A stretch of DNA of 5,771 bases from assembly GCA_037445575.1 (NCBI GenBank), contig JBBIKH010000212.1:1-5771 (forward strand), in the 5' to 3' direction. The position numbers were made by a program, and so were the translations under genes. The stretch is from Oleimicrobium sp037445575. GTDB lineage: Bacteria; Zhuqueibacterota; Zhuqueibacteria; JANLFK01; Oleimicrobiaceae. Each line of letters begins with the position of its first letter. The first letter of the stretch is position 1. The notes under the pieces were generated by a model that was given only the letters and a program-made list of their open reading frames with translations, ran no database searches and was not told where the DNA came from. Positions 1-5,551 of the stretch are shown one piece after another.

Positions 1-495
1 CATACCTGGTCGCATCCGCATCTCACCCCCTACGCGGAGAACGGCCGCCACCTCACCAGGCCCGCGGTGACGCGGGAGATGCTGCAGCGCGAATTGCAGG
101 CCACCGCGGATCTGTTTCGGAAGGTGACGGGGAAGGAAATGGCCAAGTTGTGGCGGGCGCCGTTCGGGGAGCACAATGCCGAGATCCGTGCCTGGGCTGC
201 GGAAATTGGCTATCGTCAGGTGGGATGGACCGTGGGACGCAACGGCAATGAGACCATGGACACGCTCGACTGGGTGGCGGATAAGAACTCACCTGCCTAC
301 CAGAGCGCCCAAGAGGTGGTGGAGCGCATCGTCAACTTTGGGCGGAACGACCCCGGAGGAGCAGCAGGCGCTATCATTCTCATGCACTTGGGCACAGAGC
401 GAAAGGACGACCAGGTGCACAAAATGGTGCCCCTGATCATCGATGGGCTGCGGGAGAGGAACTACACCTTTGTTACGGTTTCGCAAATGATGTGA
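1..495 (+). CDS. Polysaccharide deacetylase family protein (NodB homology domain), 5'-truncated
   Basis: The reading frame is open from base 1, so the true start lies upstream; the GTG at 67 is internal. About 164 C-terminal residues are visible. They carry NodB-domain (carbohydrate esterase family 4) signatures in the expected order: HTWSHPHL right at the edge (the metal-binding H-S/T-x-x-H-P motif, positions 1-24), then LWRAPFGEHN (the R-x-P-F/Y-G motif, about 148-177), then IILMHLGTE (the late L-x-H motif, about 373-399). The protein ends shortly after a final strand, FVTVSQMM, as is usual for the fold. Family members remove N- or O-acetyl groups from peptidoglycan, chitin-like or exopolysaccharide substrates using a divalent metal, usually outside the cytoplasm. 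The substrate cannot be told from this fragment, and the catalytic DD motif and any signal peptide are outside the window. The next gene is also an envelope enzyme, 78 bases downstream. Confidence 0.9.
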   Translation, partial: HTWSHPHLTPYAENGRHLTRPAVTREMLQRELQATADLFRKVTGKEMAKLWRAPFGEHNAEIRAWAAEIGYRQVGWTVGRNGNETMDTLDWVADKNSPAYQSAQEVVERIVNFGRNDPGGAAGAIILMHLGTERKDDQVHKMVPLIIDGLRERNYTFVTVSQMM

Positions 496-573
496 CCACG
501 CGTGAGTAAGAGGGGTAACTGAAAAGCGACTAGCCGCTTCAGGCGTTCATTTGACTTGCAGATGGTGGGAAAG

Positions 574-1386
574 ATGGACGGCATCCTGCTCAATGAAAAG
601 CTCTATGATCTGTGGAAGAGGCGCTCCGAGTGGTGGGTTCGCACACAGCGGGTGTGTGTGTCCGGCCTGCACTACATTCCTCGGCAGGGTGCCGCAGTCT
701 TGGCGGCGAATCATATCAATTGGAAAGACATTTTTTTCATCGGTGGGGTGGTACCCCGACGGGTCTCCTTCGTGGGGACGGCTGAGCTTTTCGACTTCGA
801 GGTGTGCCGGACTATGGTGGAGCGCTACGTGCGGGAGCACTTTTCCCTGGCCTGGGCGCAAGGGGTGATGCGGAGACTAAGCGAATGGGCCGCGCGGGTC
901 ATGGTTTCGCGCGTGCCCTACTGCGGCACGATACCCGTTAAACGTGGGGTCAACGACAAGTCGTTTTTCGAGTTGGCAAAGGAAGTGCTCCGTCAGGGGC
1001 ATCTGCTGTGTATCTTCCCTGAAGGGGGGACCTCACGCCCGGATCACTTGCGCCGCTTCAAACATGGGCTGGCAAAGATCGTCTACGACTTGCATCACGA
1101 GGGCTTGGAGGACATCCCGATCCTTCCCACTGCCTTACGGGGCACCGAGCACCTGTATGTTCCCGGCAGAAAGTTGACCTTCCGAGTGGGCGCCCCGCAC
1201 TACATCAGGGACTATATCCTCGGCCATGAGAAACAGACGCTTCGCCTGTTCAGTGAAAAGCTGCGCGAGAGCGTGCAGGAGCTGCTCCAACGGGGCAGAC
1301 AGTACGTGCAGAGAGCGGGCCACGGTGGGACGGCACAGGCCAACGGGGAAAGCACTGCAGTGGAGCCTCCGACAAGCATGGCGTAA
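574..1386 (+). CDS. Lysophospholipid acyltransferase family protein (PlsC-like 1-acylglycerol-3-phosphate acyltransferase)
   Basis: Predicted 270-residue acyltransferase of the PlsC/LPLAT superfamily, which transfers an acyl chain from acyl-ACP or acyl-CoA to a lysophospholipid such as 1-acylglycerol-3-phosphate at the inner face of the membrane. All four family blocks are visible: NHINWKD (the catalytic H-x4-D, H47 and D52), GTIPVKRG (about 118-125, block II), FPEGGTSR (148-155, block III, with an extra glycine compared with the common FPEGTRS) and IPILPTALRG (about 181-190, block IV). The last 35 or so residues (HGGTAQANGES...) are low in complexity and probably disordered. Start choice is uncertain. 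ATG 574 has GGTGG five bases upstream; ATG 562 and TTG 556 are in frame but lack a recognisable ribosome site. The true acceptor (phospholipid, ornithine lipid or another lyso-lipid) cannot be decided from motifs. Confidence 0.88.
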   Translation: MDGILLNEKLYDLWKRRSEWWVRTQRVCVSGLHYIPRQGAAVLAANHINWKDIFFIGGVVPRRVSFVGTAELFDFEVCRTMVERYVREHFSLAWAQGVMRRLSEWAARVMVSRVPYCGTIPVKRGVNDKSFFELAKEVLRQGHLLCIFPEGGTSRPDHLRRFKHGLAKIVYDLHHEGLEDIPILPTALRGTEHLYVPGRKLTFRVGAPHYIRDYILGHEKQTLRLFSEKLRESVQELLQRGRQYVQRAGHGGTAQANGESTAVEPPTSMA

Positions 1387-1436
1387 GTGCGCTTGGTGCG
1401 CGGAGCTCACAGGCCGCAAGGTCTTCACAAGCAAGT

Positions 1437-1441
1437 AAGGA
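1437..1441 (+). promoter_or_regulatory. Ribosome binding site (AAGGA) fixing the EndoQ start
   Basis: AAGGA lies eight bases upstream of GTG 1450. The frame is open back to GTG 1387, just after the acyltransferase stop, but the upstream 21 residues have no family-like content. The GTG at 1450 gives VPKFIADLHVHS, where PHP proteins of this family normally begin. Confidence 0.7.
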
Positions 1442-1449
1442 CCACACAG

Positions 1450-2697
1450 GTGCCAAAGTTCATCGCTGATTTGCACGTCCATTCTCGCTACAGCATCGCC
1501 ACCAGCCAGGATATGGGGATTCCGGCGGTAGCCACTTGGGCGCGGCGCAAGGGGATCGCCCTCATGGGCACGGGCGACTTTACTCACCCCAAGCACCGGC
1601 AGGAGATTTCCGCCACCCTGCGCGAGGACGGGCGCGGGCTGCTGGTGCCGAAGGACGGTGACGGGAGCGTGCGCTTTATGTTGAGCACGGAGCTGTCTGC
1701 GGTGTACGCGCAGGATGGCAAGACGCGCAAAGTGCACCTGCTGGTGTACGCGCCCACGCTAGCGGCTGCAGACGCGCTCATTCGGGCCTTACAAGTGCGA
1801 GGGCGCCTCGATGCAGATGGACGCCCTACCTTCGCCATCTCCGCTCGCGACCTGGCGCGGGTGGTGCTCGATACCTGCCCAGACTGCATGGTCATCCCTG
1901 CTCATGCCTGGACGCCCTGGTTTTCGGTGTTCGGCGCCAACTCCGGATTTGACTCCTTGGAGGAGTGCTTCCAGGACATGACGCCCCACATCAAGGCCAT
2001 CGAAACCGGACTCTCCTCTGATCCGGCGATGAACTGGCGCCTGTCGCAGCTGGACCGCATTACGCTCATCTCCAATTCCGATGCGCATTCCCCCTCGCGC
2101 ATCGGCCGGGAAGCCAACGTCTTTGACTGCGAGCTCGACTACTGGCAGCTGAAGGAGGTCATCGAGACCAGGGACCGCAGCCGTTTCTTGATGACCATCG
2201 AATTCTTCCCGGAAGAAGGGAAGTACCACTTTGATGGGCATCGCCGCTGTGGGGTAGTCTTTTCACCAGAGGAGACCAAACGACACGCTGGCTCCTGCCC
2301 GGTGTGCGGACGACCGCTGACAGTGGGTGTCATGCACCGGGTGGATGAGCTCGCGGATCGCCCTCCGGGCTTTGTGCCGCCGGATGCCATCCCGGCGGTG
2401 CATCTGATCCCCCTGCAGGAGATCATCGCCGAGGCGCTCGGTCAGGGAGTGGACACCGTGGGAGTGCAAAACGAGTATATGCGCCTGGTCACAGAGGCGG
2501 GCAGCGAGTTCCGCCTGCTGCTGGATTTGGAGGAGGCGCAACTTGCTGCGTTTGTGCCCGAACGAATTCTTCTGGGCGTTATGCGCGTGAGGCAAGGGAA
2601 ACTGCACATCGTCCCTGGACATGATGGGGAGTTTGGCAAAATCGAGATTTTTGCGGAGGAAGAGCGGAGCAGCCAGGACCAGCTGAGCCTGTTTTGA
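1450..2697 (+). CDS. Endonuclease Q (EndoQ) family protein: PHP-domain nuclease for deaminated DNA
   Basis: A 415-residue protein whose whole length fits the EndoQ family (older labels: PHP phosphoesterase, 'DNA helicase UvrD'). Characterised archaeal and Bacillus members cut DNA on the 5' side of uracil, hypoxanthine, xanthine or abasic sites, starting repair of deaminated bases. The N-terminal PHP domain shows the metal-ligand motifs DLHVHS (H9, H11), GTGDFTHP (D43, H46), STELSAVY (E81), VIPAHAWTPWFS (H152) and SNSDAHSP (D211, H213). After it comes a zinc module: DGHRRC (H264, C267) and CPVCGRPLTVGV (C283, C286), about residues 260-297. The C-terminal third contains VGVQNEYMRL and ends in an acidic stretch followed by QLSLF, a bacterial sliding-clamp motif. 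The start is GTG 1450, chosen from its ribosome site and from family length. It lies 63 bases after the acyltransferase gene and 8 bases before the nitroreductase start. Assignment to the family is firm; the exact lesion specificity is inferred. Confidence 0.9.
   Translation: MPKFIADLHVHSRYSIATSQDMGIPAVATWARRKGIALMGTGDFTHPKHRQEISATLREDGRGLLVPKDGDGSVRFMLSTELSAVYAQDGKTRKVHLLVYAPTLAAADALIRALQVRGRLDADGRPTFAISARDLARVVLDTCPDCMVIPAHAWTPWFSVFGANSGFDSLEECFQDMTPHIKAIETGLSSDPAMNWRLSQLDRITLISNSDAHSPSRIGREANVFDCELDYWQLKEVIETRDRSRFLMTIEFFPEEGKYHFDGHRRCGVVFSPEETKRHAGSCPVCGRPLTVGVMHRVDELADRPPGFVPPDAIPAVHLIPLQEIIAEALGQGVDTVGVQNEYMRLVTEAGSEFRLLLDLEEAQLAAFVPERILLGVMRVRQGKLHIVPGHDGEFGKIEIFAEEERSSQDQLSLF
2680..2694 (+). 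other. C-terminal beta sliding clamp binding motif (QLSLF) of the EndoQ homologue
   Basis: Codons CAG CTG AGC CTG TTT, directly before the TGA, encode QLSLF as residues 411-415. This matches the known consensus pentapeptide QL(S/D)LF by which bacterial polymerases and repair proteins bind DnaN. Its placement at the extreme C-terminus after a charged, probably flexible stretch (EEERSSQD) is typical of working clamp motifs. Binding itself is inferred. Confidence 0.7.
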
Positions 2698-2705
2698 GAA
2701 CTGCC

Positions 2706-3259
2706 ATGCAGACCTTCTTGGACCTCGTAAAGAGCCGTCGTAGCATCCGGCGGTTTGCAGATCGTCCGGTTGAGCGGGAAAAGATTTTGACGTGCATCGA
2801 AGCGGCGCGCTGGGCTCCTTCCGCCGAGCACGTGCAGCCGTGGCGGTTTATCGTCGTGGACGACCCAGAATTGAAAGAGAAGCTGGTATCCGGGGCCTTC
2901 AGCGGCATCTATGCCGCGACCCGCTGGGCGGCACGCGCGCCGGTGATCATCGCCCTGCTGGCCAAGCCCGATGTGCTGGCCAATCGCCTCGGAGCCGGAA
3001 TTCAGGGGACCAACTACTACCTTCTGGACATGGGAATTGCCGGTGAGCACTTGTGCTCCAGGCGCAGGAACTGGGTCTTGGCACCTGTTGGATCGGGTGG
3101 TTCAGCGCTCGCGGCGCGCGCAAGGCATTGGGTGTGCCGCGGCGGTACCGCATCGTCAGTCTCATCGCCATGGGCTACCCGGCGCACACGGACCTCAAAC
3201 CCAAGCGCCGGAAGGCCTTGGAGGAGATCTGCCGTTTCAACACCACCGACGGGTTGTAG
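2706..3259 (+). pseudogene. Nitroreductase family protein, interrupted by a single-base frameshift
   Basis: The gene encodes an FMN-dependent nitroreductase-like oxidoreductase of about 184 residues if repaired. Residues 1-115, from ATG 2706, read in one frame: SRRSIRRF (10-17, phosphate-binding arginines of FMN), WAPSAEHVQPWRF (36-48, FMN-contact loop, with His where Asn is common) and NYYLLDMGIAGEH. At about 3050 the family sequence jumps to the -1 frame and continues LVLQAQELGLGTCWIGWF, then IVSLIAMGYPA and the C-terminal RKALEEICRFN, ending at TAG 3257-3259. One extra base (for example CACTTGGTGCTC instead of CACTTGTGCTC) restores a perfect join. Without it, the first frame runs on as arginine- and serine-rich nonsense to 3344, into the next gene. 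This may be a real young mutation or a sequence error; both halves are otherwise intact. Substrate (nitro compound, quinone, dehalogenation or other) is not predictable. Confidence 0.85.
3050..3053 (+). other. Frameshift point in the nitroreductase gene
   Basis: The upstream frame has CAC (3048) TTG TGC TCC; the downstream frame has CTT (3050) GTG CTC CAG. Joining GEH to LVLQAQELGLG reproduces the usual nitroreductase helix. No X-XXY-YYZ heptamer is present, so programmed slippage is unlikely. The change equals loss of one base between about 3050 and 3054. Confidence 0.8.
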
Positions 3260-3268
3260 CTGGGCGCC

Positions 3269-3985
3269 ATGCGACTGCCGACGCCGCTCATCGAGGGGAC
3301 GCTCCTTCGGCGCTACCAGCGCTTCCTTGCTGACATTCGGCTAAACGACGGGACGGTGGTTACCGCCCATTGCCCTAACAGTGGCAGCATGGTGGGATGC
3401 GCGGTTCCCGGCAGTCGCGTCCTGCTGTCGGCAACCACCAACCTTGCACGGAAGTGCCACTACACCTGGGAGCTGGTCCGGGTCGGAAAGATCTGGGTGG
3501 GCATCAACACATTGGTGGCCAATAGGCTGGTAGCGGAGGCGGTGCAGCAGGGGTGGCTGCCTGAGCTTGCCTGCTACCAGGAATTGAGGAGAGAAGTCAG
3601 ATTCGGGGAGCACACCCGGTTCGATTTCTTGTTGCAGAACGGCCCCCAGCGCTGCTTTGTGGAAGTGAAGAATGTGACCTTGGTGCATGATGGGGTGGCC
3701 TACTTTCCCGATGCTGTCACTATCAGGGGCAGGAAGCACCTGCAGGAACTGTCCACGGCCAGGGCCAAGGGTCACCGGGCAGTGGTGCTGTTCGTGGTCC
3801 AGCGAGCGGACGCCCGCGTGGTTCGACCTGCTGACCACATCGATCCTGAGTACGGGGAGGCGCTGCGGCGGGCAGTGGCAGAAGGCGTTGAATGCATCGC
3901 CTATCGGGCCAGGGTCACGAGAAGAGGGGTCACGCTTGCGCAGCGGCTGCGGTGCTGTCTGCAGCCTGCTCTCCACGAGAGTTAG
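3269..3985 (+). CDS. sfsA: SfsA family protein (sugar fermentation stimulation protein homologue)
   Basis: A 238-residue protein, close to the usual SfsA length, and colinear with E. coli SfsA throughout. Recognisable segments are RRYQRFLADI (14-23), TAHCPNSGSMVGCAVPG (32-48), HYTWELVRV (64-72), GINTLVANRLVAEA (78-91), RFDFLL (117-122), CFVEVKNVTLV (129-139), YFPDAVTIRGRKHLQEL (about 144-160) and a C-terminal HIDPEYGEALRRAVAEGVE. The N-terminal part is an OB-like region. D119 and E132-V-K134 form a PD-(D/E)XK-style nuclease core, as known for the family. E. coli SfsA was first described as promoting maltose metabolism and binds DNA; its enzymatic role is unsettled, so 'sugar fermentation' is a historical name. 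ATG 3269 lies nine bases after the nitroreductase stop, which suggests one transcript; no strong ribosome site is visible. The gene is full length with no missing key residue. Confidence 0.95.
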   Translation: MRLPTPLIEGTLLRRYQRFLADIRLNDGTVVTAHCPNSGSMVGCAVPGSRVLLSATTNLARKCHYTWELVRVGKIWVGINTLVANRLVAEAVQQGWLPELACYQELRREVRFGEHTRFDFLLQNGPQRCFVEVKNVTLVHDGVAYFPDAVTIRGRKHLQELSTARAKGHRAVVLFVVQRADARVVRPADHIDPEYGEALRRAVAEGVECIAYRARVTRRGVTLAQRLRCCLQPALHES

Positions 3986-4031
3986 CCTGCGGTGGCGGCG
4001 AAGGTTGTGGGGGCATGGGTAGAAAAAGCTT

Positions 4032-4037
4032 GAGAGG
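4032..4037 (+). promoter_or_regulatory. Ribosome binding site (GAGAGG) fixing the peroxiredoxin start
   Basis: GAGAGG lies eight bases before ATG 4046. The in-frame GTG at 4037 overlaps this site and would only add MRY, so ATG 4046 is preferred. Confidence 0.65.
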
Positions 4038-4045
4038 TGCGGTAC

Positions 4046-4108
4046 ATGTCGAGACGAAGGCGTAGGAAGGCGCTCGTGGGGCTTTGGCTGTGCGCGCTGA
4101 TGGTTGCC
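4046..4108 (+). other. Lipoprotein signal peptide of the peroxiredoxin
   Basis: Encodes residues 1-21: five arginines plus lysine, then ALVGLWLCALMVA, with cleavage expected before C22. Met at lipobox position -3 is less common than Leu but tolerated. The Arg run is not a Tat motif, since no S-R-R-x-F-L-K pattern follows. Confidence 0.75.
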
Positions 4109-4615
4109 TGCGGCCAGACTGAGGTCGAGCGCTGGGCGGTGGGCATGCCGAGGGTGGGGGCTCCTGCCCCAGGGTTCAAGCTGCCTGCTGCCGATGGCTC
4201 AGAGCTTGACCTTGCGGATTTGCGCGGCCGGCGGGTGGTGCTCTACTTCTACCCGCGGGACGGTTCGCCAAACTGCTCGCTGGAGGCGGTTTCCTTCCGC
4301 GATAACTTTCGGACAATCGATTCGCTCGGCGCGACTGTGGTGGGGATCAGCGTGGACAGCATCGCTTCTCACGCCGCCTTCTGCCAAGAGCTGGCCATCC
4401 CATTCCCACTGCTGAGCGATAGCGGAGGCAGCGTCTGCCGCGCCTATGGAACTCTCGCGCCAGACGGCAGGGCGCACCGCTCCACGTTCGTCATTGATGA
4501 AAATGGCAATGTGCGGGCCGTCTTTCCTGTCGTAAAGGTGCCTGGGCACGTGGAAGAGGTGCTGCGCGTGTTGCGCGTCATGGAACCCCTTCGCTCCAGG
4601 CAAGGGGCACCTTGA
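4046..4615 (+). CDS. Lipoprotein peroxiredoxin, BCP/PrxQ type (AhpC/TSA superfamily)
   Basis: A 189-residue thioredoxin-fold peroxidase predicted to reduce hydroperoxides at the cell surface or in the periplasm. Residues 1-22 form a lipoprotein signal: MSRRRRRK, a hydrophobic stretch, then the lipobox-like M-V-A-C with C22 as lipid anchor and Gly at +2. The AhpC/TSA domain spans about 36-182: GAPAPGFKLPAADG (38-51), then YFYPRDGSPNCSLEAVSFRD (67-86) with peroxidatic C77 in a P-x3-S-x2-C version of the usual P-x3-T-x2-C, and HRSTFVIDENGNV carrying the conserved active-site Arg. The nearby resolving Cys of classic BCP (five residues after the peroxidatic one) is Val82 here. C113, 36 residues downstream in the next helix, is the likely resolving Cys, as in the PrxQ subgroup that uses a more distant partner; C131 is an alternative. 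It lies 60 bases after sfsA, and its stop overlaps the next start. Confidence 0.88.
   Translation: MSRRRRRKALVGLWLCALMVACGQTEVERWAVGMPRVGAPAPGFKLPAADGSELDLADLRGRRVVLYFYPRDGSPNCSLEAVSFRDNFRTIDSLGATVVGISVDSIASHAAFCQELAIPFPLLSDSGGSVCRAYGTLAPDGRAHRSTFVIDENGNVRAVFPVVKVPGHVEEVLRVLRVMEPLRSRQGAP
4602..4607 (+). promoter_or_regulatory. Ribosome binding site (AAGGGG) for the TTG start at 4612
   Basis: AAGGGG inside the last codons of the peroxiredoxin gene lies four bases before TTG 4612. The TTG shares bases with the TGA stop at 4613-4615, an arrangement typical of translational coupling. Confidence 0.5.
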
Positions 4616-5538
4616 CGGATCGGATCAAGCCGGCCAGAGAAGCAGGTCTTCTGTCTCATGGTAGGCAGCGGTTGTCATGGGAGGAGATCGAACGACGTCG
4701 CGACCTCATCTATCGCCGCCGCCCTGAGCTGCGCGTGACGTCGGTCGACGAGGCCCTCACGTTCGTCAACGACGTGGGGCTTTGCTTTGCCTTTGCCGCC
4801 CGCCGCTCGGAGCTGCCTTGCTTGTGGCATGCGGTATGCGGTCACCGTAACCCGCAAATGCCAGAACACATCCAGCACGACTGGTCTATAGGTTTGGTGT
4901 GGGAAGCAAAAGACGTGCTGGCGGCGGAAAAAAAGATCTACTACGGCAAGGCGCTCCGTTCTCGTCCCACGATGATCTCCCTGGCGCTCTTCCCCTCCTT
5001 CTACCGCGCTCGTGGTCTGCGGGGTGAAGCGGACGAGTATGTTGACCACTATCGCCGCGGTCAGCTGAGCCCTGGGGCGAAGCGCATTATGGACGCTTTG
5101 CTGCGCCGTTCACCCCAGATTACCCGCGAACTGAGATTGGCCAGCGGCCTCTCTCGCCCCAGTCAACGCAGCGAGTTCGACCGTGCCATGGCTGAGTTGC
5201 AGATGAAACTACTTGTAGTCAAAGTGGCGGAGCTCTACGAGCCGTTCACCTTTGTGTGGGACCTTGTGCTGCGACGATTTGCTCGGGAGGTGCAAATGGC
5301 GCAGGCCATAGAGCCCCAACAGGCGCGTCTCGCCATTCTGGAGAAGTATTTTGCCACCGTGCTGGTGTCCTCTGAGGCCCAGATTACCCGACTCTTCGCG
5401 TGGGAGCCTGCACAGGTGCAGCAGGCGCTGGCGGCCATGCAGGCAGCCCAACAGGTGACGGAAGTCGCGATCGAAGGGGAGAAGAAGCGTTGGCTTTTGT
5501 CCAGCGCCTGGCACGAAGCCAAGTCCCGAGAAGGTTGA
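4612..5538 (+). CDS. AlkZ-related winged-helix protein (YcaQ/HTH_42-like), function unproven
   Basis: A 308-residue cytoplasmic protein with no signal peptide or membrane segment. An N-terminal region holds FVNDVGLCFAF and LPCLWHAVCGHRNP (about 50-82), followed by IGLVWEAKD, KKIYYGKALRSRPTMISL (107-124) and LFPSFYRARG. A winged-helix unit begins at residue 152 (LSPGAKRIMDALLRR, then ITRELRLASGLS and a recognition-like helix EFDRAMAELQMKLLVVKV). A second helical unit from about 242 (ILEKYFATVLVSSEAQITRLFAW) leads into AQVQQALAAM. This order resembles proteins labelled AlkZ-related, distant relatives of the AlkZ/YcaQ glycosylases that unhook interstrand crosslinks and bulky alkyl adducts. The only Q-x-D near the expected catalytic region is Q88-H89-D90, and I cannot say it matches the glycosylase Q-x-Q/D motif. 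Activity is therefore unknown; DNA binding is likely. TTG 4612 overlaps the peroxiredoxin stop, so the two are probably co-expressed. TTG 4672 is an alternative start. Confidence 0.6.
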   Translation: MTDRIKPAREAGLLSHGRQRLSWEEIERRRDLIYRRRPELRVTSVDEALTFVNDVGLCFAFAARRSELPCLWHAVCGHRNPQMPEHIQHDWSIGLVWEAKDVLAAEKKIYYGKALRSRPTMISLALFPSFYRARGLRGEADEYVDHYRRGQLSPGAKRIMDALLRRSPQITRELRLASGLSRPSQRSEFDRAMAELQMKLLVVKVAELYEPFTFVWDLVLRRFAREVQMAQAIEPQQARLAILEKYFATVLVSSEAQITRLFAWEPAQVQQALAAMQAAQQVTEVAIEGEKKRWLLSSAWHEAKSREG

Positions 5539-5540
5539 GC

Positions 5541-5548
5541 AAGGAGGA
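5541..5548 (+). promoter_or_regulatory. Strong Shine-Dalgarno (AAGGAGGA) for the terminal membrane protein gene
   Basis: AAGGAGGA is close to the full anti-Shine-Dalgarno complement and lies three bases before ATG 5552 (seven from the GGAG core at 5542-5546). It is the strongest ribosome site in the window and settles this start. Confidence 0.75.
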
Positions 5549-5551
5549 GTT

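Noticed and set aside
67..495. A short separate gene starting at GTG 67
   Set aside because: The frame is open upstream to base 1 and contains the HTWSHP deacetylase motif there, so this is the interior of a truncated larger gene.
524..539. AAGCG/CGCTT stem between the deacetylase and acyltransferase genes as a terminator
   Set aside because: The stem is only five base pairs and no T-run follows.
1387..1449. N-terminal extension of EndoQ from GTG 1387
   Set aside because: The added residues do not resemble the family, and a good AAGGA site sits at the right distance before GTG 1450.
1135..1737. Long antisense open frame (200 codons) opposite the acyltransferase/EndoQ junction
   Set aside because: It is a shadow of the GC-rich coding strand, crosses two well-supported genes, and its translation shows no family motif.
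1952..1966. Inverted repeat ACTCCT-TGG-AGGAGT
   Set aside because: It is a short palindrome inside well-conserved EndoQ coding sequence, with no supporting context; chance is enough.
2442..3050. Antisense open frame (202 codons) across the end of EndoQ and the start of the nitroreductase gene
   Set aside because: It spans two genes with clear family motifs on the other strand; no ribosome site or domain signature supports it.
3040..3060. Programmed ribosomal frameshift in the nitroreductase gene
   Set aside because: No slippery heptamer, internal Shine-Dalgarno at the right distance or clear downstream stem was seen, and nitroreductases are not known to use frameshifting. A one-base loss explains it more simply.
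3341..3976. Long antisense open frame (211 codons) opposite sfsA
   Set aside because: sfsA is unmistakable on the + strand over the same bases; the antisense product is His/Pro-rich without recognisable domains.
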